Of a stretch of 64,000 bases of DNA, positions 1 through 9,330 are shown one piece after another. Below the pieces are notes generated by a model. It was not told the DNA's origin and made no database searches. It was given only the letters and a program-made list of their open reading frames with translations. The position numbers were made by a program, and so were the translations under genes. Position 1 is the stretch's first letter. Each line of letters starts with the position of its first letter. Source of the stretch: CBDIDH01 sp965277595 (lineage in GTDB: Bacteria; Planctomycetota; Planctomycetia; Isosphaerales; Isosphaeraceae); NCBI GenBank assembly GCA_965277595.1, contig CBDIDH010000002.1, positions 1,426,001-1,490,000 on the forward strand, given 5' to 3'.

Positions 1-25
1 CTTTGTGTATTGATTTTTTTGATTT

Positions 26-46
26 GGTCATCGGTCATCGGTCATG
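26..46. repeat. heptamer repeat, GGTCATC type
   Basis: Three consecutive 7-base units (GGTCATC, GGTCATC, GGTCATG) lie downstream of the leftward gene that ends at 70. This is one member of the dispersed heptamer family seen in many spacers of this window. Confidence 0.75.
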
Positions 47-69
47 CCCGAAAACGAAACAACCCTGGG

Positions 70-657
70 TCACCGCCCGTCAGCCGACCCGGAACGGGCC
101 AGGCGCGGGAAGGGGGGCAAGAGGTTGGGTCGGGTATGCCGGGAACGGACGATCGGGCCAGCCTGGGCCTCGATCTCGTCCCAGAGCGCGGCCAGCTCGG
201 CGCGGGCGGTTGACGGCCGGGCGCCGGCGACCAGAGCGGAAACGCGTTTGCTCAGGTCGTTCATCTGCTGGATGTCCAGGACGTTGGAGGCGGTCAGGGT
301 GATGAGCATCGCATGCGTTTCGGCAACGGCTCGATGCCAGGCGTCGGCCGAGGTGTCGGGAAGTTTCGCCTGAGCCGCGACCGCGGCGGCAATCGCGACA
401 GCCCCGGCGCATCCCGAGGTGCGAATCGACGGCGGGCATTCACCGGCCGGAACGATGCTGGCCAGCGCGTCAACCGCCCCGGCCACGTAGCGCGCTCCAA
501 ACGCCTCGCGCTCGCGATACCCGGCCCGCCAGTTCCGGAAGATCAGGTAGAGCGATCCCCAGAGCAGCAAGATCGCCAGCACGGCCGCCGTCACGAACCG
601 ACGCCCCGACGCCCCGCCCGAGATCGCCGCGCCGGGCATCGGCAAAGGCTTGGGCAT
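70..657 (-). CDS. hypothetical single-pass membrane protein
   Basis: About 195 residues. A hydrophobic segment near residues 22-40 (FVTAAVLAILLLWGSLYLIF) is followed by a mainly alanine-rich helical domain, which suggests an inner-membrane anchor with an extracytoplasmic part. I chose the ATG at 657 because a GGAGG sits 8 bases before it (complement of 666-670). An upstream in-frame ATG at 663 is almost on top of that site, and one at 735 has no clear ribosome site. Two cysteines (ECPPS, SGCAG) could form a disulfide. I do not recognise the family, and no neighbour suggests a function. The gene is followed by heptamer repeats at the window edge. Confidence 0.6.
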   Translation of the reverse strand: MPKPLPMPGAAISGGASGRRFVTAAVLAILLLWGSLYLIFRNWRAGYREREAFGARYVAGAVDALASIVPAGECPPSIRTSGCAGAVAIAAAVAAQAKLPDTSADAWHRAVAETHAMLITLTASNVLDIQQMNDLSKRVSALVAGARPSTARAELAALWDEIEAQAGPIVRSRHTRPNLLPPFPRLARSGSADGR

Positions 658-865
658 CGCCATTCCCTCCTGCGAACGGTCAAACCGCACCCGACGCCCC
701 GGCCGGGCCTCTTTCGGGTCCCCCTTGGCACTCATCGCGGTCTCTTTTCGTCGAACCCATGTTCCGAAAATCGCTCTCTCAGTTTAGGCAACCCAGCCTT
801 CCGTGGTAAGAGGCGAATCCAAAGCCGAGGGAGGATTTGCGCGGTGGTCGAACGGAATCCTTGTT

Positions 866-914
866 AAGGTCAAAGGTCAAAGGTCAAAGGGCAAAGGGCA
901 AAGGGCAAAGGGCA
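866..914. repeat. tandem heptamer array (AAGGTCA x3, AAGGGCA x4)
   Basis: Seven perfect head-to-tail 7-base units. The first three read AAGGTCA and the last four AAGGGCA. The array ends four bases before the stop codon of the leftward methyltransferase gene. It is the cleanest tandem array of the heptamer family in the window. Confidence 0.9.
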
Positions 915-917
915 AAC

Positions 918-2225
918 TCAGGAACGAGACATAAACACAAGGGCTTCATAAAGACCCGTCTTGCTCTGGCGACGACGCATCCGGTCGATGCGATCGAGGG
1001 CAAAATCGAAGTGGTCGAAAACACCGGCGAGAATCGCGTCGGCGGGAAGAGGATGGCCGTAAAACTGGCTGTTGCCGATCACATAGGCAAGGCGGCAACG
1101 ATCAGCGCAGACCTTGGCGATCTCGGAGGCGTGGACGTACATGTCATTAAAATATTTCGTCACATAACTTGCCATCAAGGGACCGGCGGCGTCGATCGCT
1201 TTCATGTACGGTTCTAGAAGGGATTCAATCAGCGGGTTCGCCGGAGTTATTCCCGAGGAGAGAACCGAGGTGGCCTTGCCCCAGGTGCCGCCAATCGCCT
1301 CGGTTTCCAGCTGTCCGACCGCCTGGGCGTTCTCGATGAACTCAAAATAGAAGAGGTGCGGCCGGGTCTCTCTCGCGTAGCTGAATCGGTTCGGATAAGG
1401 GGGCGAGGTGATGACCGCCGTCGCCTTGAAATCAGCCGGTAGCACGCGGGAGACGTTTTTGCTGTTGCCCGGATAAACGCGGACCTCGGAACGCGGCAGG
1501 CTTGAGACCGCGTCGAGGTCGTCAAGCATTTCCTGATATTTCAGGCCAAGAATGCTTGCCAGGTCGTGCGTCGGAGCGACTTGGTCGGCGAACGTCAGCG
1601 AGACGTGGTTGTGCTTCGCGTTGCTGACCGGGACGAGGATTCCGAGGATGCCCATCTTCAGCAGGTCGCGGTGTTCCGGAAGAGCGTCAAACGTCGCGAG
1701 CACCTCGCGGAGGCAGACGAGCTGCATCAGGTTCCCGGGCGACCACCAACGCTCGGGGTTCTTGATTCGCGGAAGGAACCGATCATTCTCCTTCAAGTAC
1801 GCTTTCGCCTCGCTCTCCGCCGGCAATCTCGCCAGCCCTGCGCGGCAGGTCAGGAGAAAGCTCTGGACGCAGGCCCGGATCGCGGCGAGATCGCGATAGG
1901 TCCGGGTCTTGACCGCGCCGACGAACGCCAGGTACGGGTTAATCTCGATGCTCGATGCCGGAATGCCCCGGTATTTCATGCACAAGGGGACGGTTCCGAC
2001 CCCGCTGAAGGGGTCAAGCACCAGGTCCGTCGCGCCCAGGCCAAAATGATCGGCGATGTCGTCGGCGAGCCTGGGGGCGAAGCTCGGCGTGAGCCGATAC
2101 CAGCGATGGATCGGCAGGCCCAGCTTGCCGCGGAAGGTTACCGATCGGGTCGGGCGATCGGTGAACCCGGGGCCGATTGTCTCTTTGCTTTCTTCACGAG
2201 CGCCCGGCGATCGGTCATCGATCAT
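918..2225 (-). CDS. site-specific DNA methyltransferase (N4-cytosine/N6-adenine type), orphan
   Basis: 435 residues. The SAM-binding motif DPFSGVGT is at residues 71-78 and the catalytic motif TSPPY at 273-277, the signature pair of amino-methylating DNA methyltransferases. The TSPPY form is common in N4-cytosine enzymes, but N6-adenine specificity cannot be excluded. About 195 residues separate the motifs, so target recognition may lie between them. No restriction endonuclease is adjacent, so this looks like an orphan methylase used for regulation or protection. The start codon overlaps the end of the upstream flippase gene by 11 bases, implying translational coupling despite unrelated functions. 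Family known; target unknown. Confidence 0.85.
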   Translation of the reverse strand: MIDDRSPGAREESKETIGPGFTDRPTRSVTFRGKLGLPIHRWYRLTPSFAPRLADDIADHFGLGATDLVLDPFSGVGTVPLCMKYRGIPASSIEINPYLAFVGAVKTRTYRDLAAIRACVQSFLLTCRAGLARLPAESEAKAYLKENDRFLPRIKNPERWWSPGNLMQLVCLREVLATFDALPEHRDLLKMGILGILVPVSNAKHNHVSLTFADQVAPTHDLASILGLKYQEMLDDLDAVSSLPRSEVRVYPGNSKNVSRVLPADFKATAVITSPPYPNRFSYARETRPHLFYFEFIENAQAVGQLETEAIGGTWGKATSVLSSGITPANPLIESLLEPYMKAIDAAGPLMASYVTKYFNDMYVHASEIAKVCADRCRLAYVIGNSQFYGHPLPADAILAGVFDHFDFALDRIDRMRRRQSKTGLYEALVFMSRS

Positions 2226-3954
2226 TGGCGATTCCGTGGCCGGGTCCCGCCTCGATCGTCCGTCGCGCCTCGACCCAGGCTCGGACCTTCCCGGCGATCT
2301 CGATCAGATCGGCCCGGCCGGCGGGAACGGCCAGGTAGCCGGTCGCGTAGGCAAGGCAGCCGATCGCCAGGTGAACCACGAGCGGGAGCCAGCGGAACAG
2401 CGAGAAACCGCCGCCAGGGCTCGGATTCAGGGGCCAGATCAGCCGGACGACCGCCGTCGCCGCCACGAGCGCCAGGGCACCGGCCGCCGGAGCGCTCAGA
2501 GTTCGCGTCAGGAACCGCCTCGGCCGGAGATCCAGGACCCGGGCGGCATAAAGGCCAGGGATCAAAAAGTTGGAAAAGAGGGTCGTCAGCACGGTTCCCC
2601 AGATCACTCCCGAGACCCCGAGCCGGAGCGTCAAGACATAGCTCAAAGGAAGATTGATCACCGCTCCCGAGAGCGCCGCGATGCCGATGACCTTCGGCCG
2701 GTTCATGCCGATGACCATCTGCACGGGAACCGAGAGGACCAGCGGAATCGTCGCCACGAGGAAGAGGCGAAGGAGACCGGCGTGAACGGCGGCGTCGTAG
2801 CCGAGCTTGTTCCCCACCCAGAGGGTCAGAAAGGGCCCGGCGTAGACCCAGGCCAGCAGGGCGACGGGAAGGACCGTGGCGACGTGCAAGCGGGTGCCGT
2901 CGTACTTCAACCGATCGAGCGCCCGATCGTCACGCGCCGCGACCAGGCTGGCGACGGCCGGCATCACCAGGTAGGCCAGCGTCCAACCGGTCTGGCGGAT
3001 CTGAAGGAACGGCTTGCTCGCGATATTGTAAACCGAGATCGCCCCGTCGGGCGGTCTCAGCGCGTATCCCAGGACGATCGTGTCGAGCTTGTCGGCGAGG
3101 ACGACGCTGAGCTGGATCATGAAGACATAGAAGCTGATCTTCGCGAGGGCCCGGAAGTCGGCTCTTGAGGCGCCCCGGAACCGGGGAACGTGGCCGATCT
3201 CGCGGGTCATCACCCAGAGCGCCGGGGCAAGCACCAGAACGATTTGCAAGACCGTCTGGGTGACGATGATCGTGAAGAAGTCAATCCCGGCGTTCACGCC
3301 GCCCCAGAGCACGGCGAACCGCAGGACGATCACGGCGAGTTCAAACCGGGGCTGAAAGTCGTAGCGTCGGGCCGCCTGGAGCACGCTGGAGACAACCGCC
3401 GAGAGCCCAAAGCCGGGCGCCGTGACCGCCTGAAGCCAGAGCAGCTTGACGATCAGCCGATATTCTTCACCCCGAAACGGGAAATACGGCAGCGCCACAT
3501 ACGCCACGCCCATCAGCGCGGCGATCTGCACCAGGGCCATCCCCGCGTAGAAGTTCATCCCGCAGGCAATCGCCCGATCCACCCCCGCGCGGTCGCCCCG
3601 GGTGTAATGCTCGGCCACCTGCCGCTGCAAGGCGGAGCTCATTCCAAGCTCAAAGAGCATCTGGAAGAACCCGAACCCCCAGGCGAAGAGGTACGCGTCC
3701 ATCATCCTCGGACCGATCGCCTGAAGCGTCAGCGGGATCGTCCAGAGCGAGAAGACCGCCTGCATGGGCGTCCTGAGCGCAAGCCAGAAGGTCCCGCTCA
3801 GGAGCCGGCCGAGCACCGGCGGCAGCTTCCTTGCCGGCTGCGGCGTTACCCCGGCGGTCGAGGTCGTCGACACAGAATCCGTTCCCCGGGCCTCGATGCG
3901 TCTCCCCCTTCTTCCAGACCACTCCGGCGGTCCCGGCCCCATCATAGCCGTCAC
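2215..3954 (-). CDS. polysaccharide/oligosaccharide flippase-like membrane protein
   Basis: About 579 residues with many hydrophobic segments spread over the length, beginning near residue 50 (LLSGTFWLALRTPMQ) in the pattern of Wzx/MATE-like polysaccharide export proteins. Such proteins move lipid-linked saccharides across the inner membrane. The Asn/Gly-rich loops and internal MIGMNRPKVIG-type segment fit the fold, but no single residue is diagnostic. The start is uncertain: a GTG at 3954 opens the frame and a double ATG lies at 3945/3942. There are no glycosyltransferases next to it, so the cargo is unknown. Its end overlaps the methyltransferase start. It is divergent from guaB across a 330-base spacer. 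Confidence 0.75.
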   Translation of the reverse strand: MTAMMGPGPPEWSGRRGRRIEARGTDSVSTTSTAGVTPQPARKLPPVLGRLLSGTFWLALRTPMQAVFSLWTIPLTLQAIGPRMMDAYLFAWGFGFFQMLFELGMSSALQRQVAEHYTRGDRAGVDRAIACGMNFYAGMALVQIAALMGVAYVALPYFPFRGEEYRLIVKLLWLQAVTAPGFGLSAVVSSVLQAARRYDFQPRFELAVIVLRFAVLWGGVNAGIDFFTIIVTQTVLQIVLVLAPALWVMTREIGHVPRFRGASRADFRALAKISFYVFMIQLSVVLADKLDTIVLGYALRPPDGAISVYNIASKPFLQIRQTGWTLAYLVMPAVASLVAARDDRALDRLKYDGTRLHVATVLPVALLAWVYAGPFLTLWVGNKLGYDAAVHAGLLRLFLVATIPLVLSVPVQMVIGMNRPKVIGIAALSGAVINLPLSYVLTLRLGVSGVIWGTVLTTLFSNFLIPGLYAARVLDLRPRRFLTRTLSAPAAGALALVAATAVVRLIWPLNPSPGGGFSLFRWLPLVVHLAIGCLAYATGYLAVPAGRADLIEIAGKVRAWVEARRTIEAGPGHGIANDR

Positions 3955-4124
3955 CCCCGATCCTCTGACAGGCCAACTCGACTGGCCACGAGAGCGGTAT
4001 CCTTATCTCCGTTCATGACCGACGAAAATCGAAACCAGGCAAAATAGGCAAGAGCCTTAACGCCCTTTTTTCATGGCACCGAAGGAAAGAACCCCCGCGC
4101 TCCGTCACGCCTGAACTCGATTTT

Positions 4125-4138
4125 TGTACGTTCGTACA
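4125..4138. promoter_or_regulatory. inverted repeat TGTACG-TT-CGTACA, possible operator
   Basis: A perfect 6-base inverted repeat with a 2-base centre in the spacer between the divergent flippase gene and guaB. Position and symmetry suit a dimeric regulator. No regulator is known, so the role is inferred. Confidence 0.35.
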
Positions 4139-4282
4139 CAATTTCAGCCCGAGTTGCCCTTGTCGGCGTGGGCGAGATCGGGTTAAATAGGTCGGGAAAG
4201 GCACCCTGACGTCGGCCCGATTGATCCGCCCGCGCTCTTGCGGGCGTTCCGCACGTCTCGCCGGGGCTGGAGGCTTTTCCCG

Positions 4283-5791
4283 ATGCAAGATCGCATCGCC
4301 TATCAAGGCATCACCTTTGACGACGTCCTGCTGGAACCTGGGTATTCCGACCTTCTTCCCAGGCAGGTTGACACCCGGACCCAGCTCACCGCGTCAATCG
4401 CCCTGAATCTGCCGATCCTGTCGTCGCCGATGGACACGGTCACCGAGGCCGAACTCGCCATCGCCCTGGCGCAGGAAGGGGGCCTCGGCGTCATCCACAA
4501 GAACATGGACATCGCCGATCAGGCGCGCGAGGTCGACAAGGTCAAGCGGTCAGAGAATGGGATCATCGTTGATCCGATCACCCTGCCGCCAACGGCCACC
4601 GTCGGCCAGGCCCGCGAGATCATGCGAGGGCACAACATCTCGGGCGTGCCGATCACGGTCAACGGCAAGCTCCGGGGCATCCTCACGCGCAGGGATCTCC
4701 GTTTTCTGGAGTCCAACGAGCTGCGGATTGAAGAAGTGATGACCAAGGACAACCTGGTCACCGCCCCGGCCGACACAAGTCTCGAAGCGGCGGATCGGAT
4801 TTTAACGAAAAATAAGGTCGAGAAGCTTCTTCTGGTTGACGATGATTACCGTCTGAAGGGCCTGATCACGATCAAGGACATTGACAAGCTCCACCGCTAC
4901 CCGCACGCCTGCAAGGACGATCGAGGCCGGCTTCGCGTGGGAGCGGCGGTGGGAGTCAACGATTACGAGCGGATCGCCGCCATGATCAAGGCTGATGTCG
5001 ACGTGTTGATCGTCGACTCCGCCCACGGACACAGTCAGAACGTGATTGAGACCGTCAGGAAGATCAAGCAGGACTTTTCGATCGAGGTTGTCGCCGGTAA
5101 CGTGGCCACGGCCGCGGGAACTCAGGCCCTGATCGACGCTGGGGCCGATGCCGTCAAGGTGGGCATCGGACCGGGCTCGATTTGCACGACCCGGATCGTT
5201 TCGGGCGTGGGTGTGCCTCAGATCACGGCCATCGACCACTGCGCCAAGGCCGCCGCCGGCCGGGTCCCGATCATCGCCGACGGCGGCATTCGTTACTCGG
5301 GCGACATCACCAAGGCTCTCGCCGCGGGTGCCCATTGCGTGATGATTGGCGGTCTCTTCGCGGGCCTTGCCGAGAGTCCCGGCGAGACGATCATCTATCG
5401 CGGCCGAAGCTTCAAGAGTTACCGAGGAATGGGTTCGCTGGGCGCCATGGCTCGCGGATCGCACGAGCGTTACCGCCAGGACGGACCGAGCAAGTCGACC
5501 GAAGCGAAGAACGGAACCCCGCAGAAGCTCGTTCCCGAAGGTGTCGAAGGCCGCGTCCCGTACAAGGGGCCACTCGCGGAATACGTTTTTCAGCTTGTCG
5601 GCGGCCTTCGTGCCGGAATGGGATATTGCGGAACGCGGTCGATCGAGGAACTCCGGACCAAGGCCCGGTTTATCCAGGTCACCGGCGCCTCGGTTCTTGA
5701 AGGTCACCCGCACGATATCGTGATCACCCAGGAAGCGCCCAATTATTCCAGCTTCACCGGCGAGACCGAGACCGGTCGCGGTCAGGTCTGA
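4283..5791 (+). CDS. guaB: inosine-5'-monophosphate dehydrogenase
   Basis: 502 residues. It oxidises IMP to XMP with NAD, the first committed step of guanine nucleotide synthesis, in the cytosol. The (beta/alpha)8 barrel begins with TFDDVLLEPGYSDLLP and is split by a tandem CBS pair at roughly residues 95-215 (ISGVPITVNGKLRGILTRRD; VEKLLLVDDDYRLKGLITIKD). The catalytic loop GIGPGSICTTR carries the active cysteine. DSAHGHS, the IADGGIRYSGD phosphate site and the YRGMGS flap follow. Start: GGAGG at 4269-4273 lies 9 bases before the ATG at 4283, so a longer reading from 4238 is unlikely. The length is normal for the family. It stands alone, without guaA. Confidence 0.97.
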   Translation: MQDRIAYQGITFDDVLLEPGYSDLLPRQVDTRTQLTASIALNLPILSSPMDTVTEAELAIALAQEGGLGVIHKNMDIADQAREVDKVKRSENGIIVDPITLPPTATVGQAREIMRGHNISGVPITVNGKLRGILTRRDLRFLESNELRIEEVMTKDNLVTAPADTSLEAADRILTKNKVEKLLLVDDDYRLKGLITIKDIDKLHRYPHACKDDRGRLRVGAAVGVNDYERIAAMIKADVDVLIVDSAHGHSQNVIETVRKIKQDFSIEVVAGNVATAAGTQALIDAGADAVKVGIGPGSICTTRIVSGVGVPQITAIDHCAKAAAGRVPIIADGGIRYSGDITKALAAGAHCVMIGGLFAGLAESPGETIIYRGRSFKSYRGMGSLGAMARGSHERYRQDGPSKSTEAKNGTPQKLVPEGVEGRVPYKGPLAEYVFQLVGGLRAGMGYCGTRSIEELRTKARFIQVTGASVLEGHPHDIVITQEAPNYSSFTGETETGRGQV

Positions 5792-6004
5792 GCCTCCCGG
5801 CTGCAATTCGCGGGACCCGGCCGGGAAGGTCGGGCCGCTGGCTGTCTCAGTTATCCATACCAGGTCGTATGCGCGAGGTGATCGCGGCACGGCCTGGCCC
5901 GAGCGAAGCGAACGGAATCGCGTCCTCTCGGGCGGGGAAAAAAGGCTCGCAGACCCTCGGCCCCCGGCCCGTTCAGTTTCAGTCCGTTAGCAAGGAGGCG
6001 TGGC

Positions 6005-8011
6005 GTGCGTCGCCCAACTTCGGCCTTCGCCAAGGCGGTCCTCTCGACGGCCCTGGCGGCCACAACGGTCTCGGCCCAGCAAGCCCCGCCGATGCCGCCC
6101 CCCGGGGCGGACCCAGGGGCCTCGGCGCCTTCCCTGCCGCCGATGAACGCCTCGCGAGGGGCGCGCTACCTCCTGCGCAACGGCTGGGATTACATCACCT
6201 ATCAGGAATATGAACGCGCCCTCGGCTTCTTCCGCGAGGCCGAGTCGCGACAGATCGAGCTGAACGACACCGAGCGCCTCCAGCTCAAACAGGGGATCGA
6301 CCGCGCCCAGCGCGGCCTTCGCGAAGCCTCGAACGGCGTGAAGGGCGAGCCCGCGTATGCCCGGAGCGGACCGCGACGCCGCCCCGGTGCCCTCACCCTG
6401 GCGACTCCGGCCGCGACCGCTCCGGCACGCACCCCGGACATCGAGCGCGAGCCGATCCAGCTTGCCGGCGGCGGTGCCGTCGCTCCGTTCAATTCGCCGC
6501 CTCCGGAACCGGCCGCGACCGTCACCCCCATTCCAGCCGCGACCCCGTCGCCGTCGCCCGCCGCGGCGGCCTCGTCCTCGGAATTCCCCAGCGAACCGGC
6601 CGCGATCCCCGCGCCCCCCGACGCGGACCCGGCCTCCCTTCCGCCTCTCGCCAGCGCTCCGGCCGCCGAACCGACTCCGGCCCCTGCGGATCTGGCCCCT
6701 CCGGTCGAGCCGACTCCGGCCCCGGTTCCGACTCCCGCGCCCGCTCCGGTTCCGGCCGCTGTTGCGGCTCCGACGCCGACGCCTGCCCCGGCTCCCGCCG
6801 AGACCGAACCGGGCCTTGTGCTGCCCCCTTTCCCGGACGAACCGGCCCTGCCGAAAGTCAATGGAGACGCGGCCGTCGCTCCCGCGTCAACGACTCCGGC
6901 GCCTGTCGAGACCCCCGCGCCCGCTCCGGCTCCGGTTGCCTCGGCTCCGGCTCCGGCTCCCGTGGTCGAGCCAACGCCCGCCCCGGTCGCTGTCGCCAGC
7001 GCGGGACCGCTGTCAACGCCTCCTCCGGTTATCTCCGATCCGGTTCTCGATGAAGCGTCGCTCCCGCCGCTTCCGTCGAGCCCGGCCATGACCCCCCCGG
7101 TCGAGACCCCCGCGCCGAACCCGCTCCCCGAACCCGCTCCCGCTCCGGCGACTGCTCCGGCCCCCGCTCCCGAACCCGCTCCAGTTCCCGAGGCGCGTCC
7201 GACTCCCGCGCCCGAGCCCCCTTTGCCTCCGCCCGCCGAGACGCTCGCGCCGGGCGCATCGTCGCAACCGGTCGTCGGGGTTGACACTCCGCCGTCGACA
7301 TCGGGCGGGATGCGCAAGGATACATTAATTCCCGAGCGAGCCAGTGAGTACCGGTCGACCCTCTCGCCCGACCTTCAGCGCGAGGTTGATCGGATCGCCG
7401 CCCGCCAGGAAGAGGAGATGAGGCGGAGCCCGCAGCCGACGTTCAACCCCGACCCGAACGCTACTCCCGAAGCCGCCGCGCCCTCGAACGGAACAGCTTC
7501 GACCCGCCTGGAGATCTCCCGGGCCCCGAGCCCGACCGAGGCTCGGCCGATCCGAGCGATTCCGGTCCCCGAGGAGTTCGTCCCCCTGCCGAAGCGCGAG
7601 TGGGACGCGAACCGAAAACTCTGGTCGGCCGCCGCCACCTGCCACCTGCCCCTGTACTTCCAAGATGCCTCGCTGGAACGCTACGGGTACAGCGTCGAGC
7701 AGCACTTCGGCCCCTTTGGTCGCTTCCTCTCGGTCCCGCTCGACGACCCGAGGCAATCCAAGCAGCGCAATCAGATCGCCCAGCCGTTCTTTTCGATCGG
7801 TCTCTTCTGTGCCCAGATTGCCCTCTTGCCCTACAACATGATTGTTGACCCCCCCTGGGAGGCTGAGTACGACCTCGGCTACTACCGCCCTGGCGACCGC
7901 GTGCCGACCGACGTCTATTACCTGCCTCTGACCGGCGTCGGTCCGCCACTCAAGGGATCGAACTACGGCAACCGTCCCAACCGCGCGGCCTTCCCGCCCA
8001 GCCGCTGGTGA
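6005..8011 (+). CDS. secreted Pro/Ala-rich protein with N-terminal helical repeat and conserved C-terminal domain
   Basis: 668 residues from a GTG start. AAGGAGG at 5992-5998 lies 6 bases upstream and decides the start. A signal peptide is likely (residues 1-25, cut near VSA-QQ). Residues about 50-100 (YLLRNGWDYITYQEYERALG and following) resemble one tetratricopeptide-like unit. Residues about 125-440 are a low-complexity Pro/Ala/Thr/Glu linker. The last 130 residues are ordinary globular sequence (LPLYFQDASLERYGYSVEQ, then an aromatic/Pro-rich tail). This layout suggests an exported protein whose linker spans the periplasm or wall. The function is not recognised. A strong hairpin terminator follows. 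Confidence 0.75.
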   Translation: MRRPTSAFAKAVLSTALAATTVSAQQAPPMPPPGADPGASAPSLPPMNASRGARYLLRNGWDYITYQEYERALGFFREAESRQIELNDTERLQLKQGIDRAQRGLREASNGVKGEPAYARSGPRRRPGALTLATPAATAPARTPDIEREPIQLAGGGAVAPFNSPPPEPAATVTPIPAATPSPSPAAAASSSEFPSEPAAIPAPPDADPASLPPLASAPAAEPTPAPADLAPPVEPTPAPVPTPAPAPVPAAVAAPTPTPAPAPAETEPGLVLPPFPDEPALPKVNGDAAVAPASTTPAPVETPAPAPAPVASAPAPAPVVEPTPAPVAVASAGPLSTPPPVISDPVLDEASLPPLPSSPAMTPPVETPAPNPLPEPAPAPATAPAPAPEPAPVPEARPTPAPEPPLPPPAETLAPGASSQPVVGVDTPPSTSGGMRKDTLIPERASEYRSTLSPDLQREVDRIAARQEEEMRRSPQPTFNPDPNATPEAAAPSNGTASTRLEISRAPSPTEARPIRAIPVPEEFVPLPKREWDANRKLWSAAATCHLPLYFQDASLERYGYSVEQHFGPFGRFLSVPLDDPRQSKQRNQIAQPFFSIGLFCAQIALLPYNMIVDPPWEAEYDLGYYRPGDRVPTDVYYLPLTGVGPPLKGSNYGNRPNRAAFPPSRW

Positions 8012-8050
8012 GTCGTTGACTCGGGTGATCTCCGAAAAATAAAACGCCAT

Positions 8051-8088
8051 GGCGAGGCCCGGTGTCGACTCCGACATCGGGCCTCGCC
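8051..8088 (+). terminator. intrinsic terminator hairpin
   Basis: A 17-base stem with one G-T wobble (GGCGAGGCCCGGTGTCG pairing with 8072-8088) and a 4-base loop, followed by TCGTTT. It lies 40 bases past the stop at 8011, so it probably ends that transcript. The convergent GNAT gene ends at 8245. Confidence 0.75.
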
Positions 8089-8244
8089 TCGTTTCGAACG
8101 TCTGGCGAGGGGCACGAGAAAGGAAATTCTCGAGTCTTGACGTGTCCTCGCCGAGCCTGCCATTGTCTTGGCTCAGGATGAGTCGTCCTCTGCTGCTTGG
8201 AGAATCGGTAGACTCCGCAAATCCCTTCCCAAACCTCAATATCA

Positions 8245-9168
8245 TCAAAACGACGTCAGGTGCACCGACCTGCGGTCGAAGGGGCGGAAACCGAAGGCGC
8301 GATAGAGGTGATGGGCGGGGTGGTTGCGGACGTCGACGGCCAGTTCGAGACGGGGCGTGTGCGGGCGGGCAAGCTCGGCGGCGTGGACAAGAGCCGCGCG
8401 ACCAAGGCCGCGGCCTCGGGCGGAGGGGGTCAGGCCAAGATAGGCGACCTCCCACGATTCGCGGTCGGGCGTCTCCGAAAGCAAAAGCACGGCCGAGGCC
8501 CCAGGCTCGCCCCGGACGTGCCCGAGACGCCAGCGGTCGGCGACGAACCGGCCCCCCGCGCGGTGGCCGGTCAGTATGTCATCGAGCGAGCGAAGACCTT
8601 CGAGTTCGGGCATGTCCAGGCTCTCGCGGTAGGTCGCCTGCAAGACCTCCCGAAAATCGGCCTCGGTTTCGGGGCCAAAGGGCGACCAGTCGATCGTTGG
8701 CAGGCCCGGTCTTGGCGCGATCGGCCGGCCGGTCTCGGCTTCGAGGTAAACCAGGTCGGTGACGTGCGGCATTCCGCCGCCGGTCAGGTACGCCGCCGCC
8801 TCTTTGGAGGCGGACTCATCGAGAAGCGCCTGGGCCATCAAGAACTTCCGCGCCTTCAGATCGTCCAGCGCCGCGCGGACCAAGGCAATCGCCGTCGCCG
8901 ACCGTCTCCAGGCTGATTCGACCTCGGGCGCCCAGACCGCCGCCGCCCGGCCGGCAAGCGGCTGGGTGAGCAGGGCACCAATCACCTGCCCGCGGCGCCG
9001 GGCGACCCAGAGACCGGAAAGGTCAATCAGGCCGTCGCGAGCCTCGGCCAGCGCATCGGCGATCAGCCGGGGCCGCAATGACTCCGGCACCCGCCGATAG
9101 AGCACGCCCAATGCGGCGCCTCGGTCGCTCGGCGGGCACGGCGCGACGTCCGCGGTCCAGCCCGTCAT
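8245..9168 (-). CDS. GNAT family N-acetyltransferase
   Basis: 307 residues. The C-terminal GNAT core is clear: the strand EVAYLGLTPSARGRGLGRAAL contains the acetyl-CoA pyrophosphate loop (RGRGLGRA), followed by LAVDVRNHPAHHLYRAFGFR, the usual end of the fold. The N-terminal half has weaker similarity, so this may be a double-GNAT protein with one degenerate copy. The substrate is unknown. I took the ATG at 9168, preceded by GGTGG about 6 bases upstream. The same frame stays open far upstream (to 10620), but that stretch is antisense to the sigma and anti-sigma genes and is not coding. It is divergent from the sigma factor gene. Confidence 0.85.
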   Translation of the reverse strand: MTGWTADVAPCPPSDRGAALGVLYRRVPESLRPRLIADALAEARDGLIDLSGLWVARRRGQVIGALLTQPLAGRAAAVWAPEVESAWRRSATAIALVRAALDDLKARKFLMAQALLDESASKEAAAYLTGGGMPHVTDLVYLEAETGRPIAPRPGLPTIDWSPFGPETEADFREVLQATYRESLDMPELEGLRSLDDILTGHRAGGRFVADRWRLGHVRGEPGASAVLLLSETPDRESWEVAYLGLTPSARGRGLGRAALVHAAELARPHTPRLELAVDVRNHPAHHLYRAFGFRPFDRRSVHLTSF

Positions 9169-9330
9169 GCCATGACCACCAGTCCCCCGTCTCGATCCAT
9201 AAGCGTTTCCCATCCCTCCTTTTGCACAATCTGGCCGTGTCGGGAGGGGCGGGTCAAAAGGTTTAAAAAAAACCGCCAACGCAACGATGGCCGACCGCCG
9301 TATGATACTACGACCATTGGAGGTCAGGCG

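Noticed and set aside
866..914. Heptamer array read as a CRISPR
   Set aside because: No spacers between the units and no cas genes; it is a simple tandem repeat.
1566..2657. Long plus-strand ORFs opposite the methyltransferase and flippase
   Set aside because: Arg/Gly/Pro-rich translations without family marks, typical shadows in high-GC DNA.
5851..5859. TTATCCATA, one base from a DnaA box
   Set aside because: Single site, far from dnaA, no cluster.
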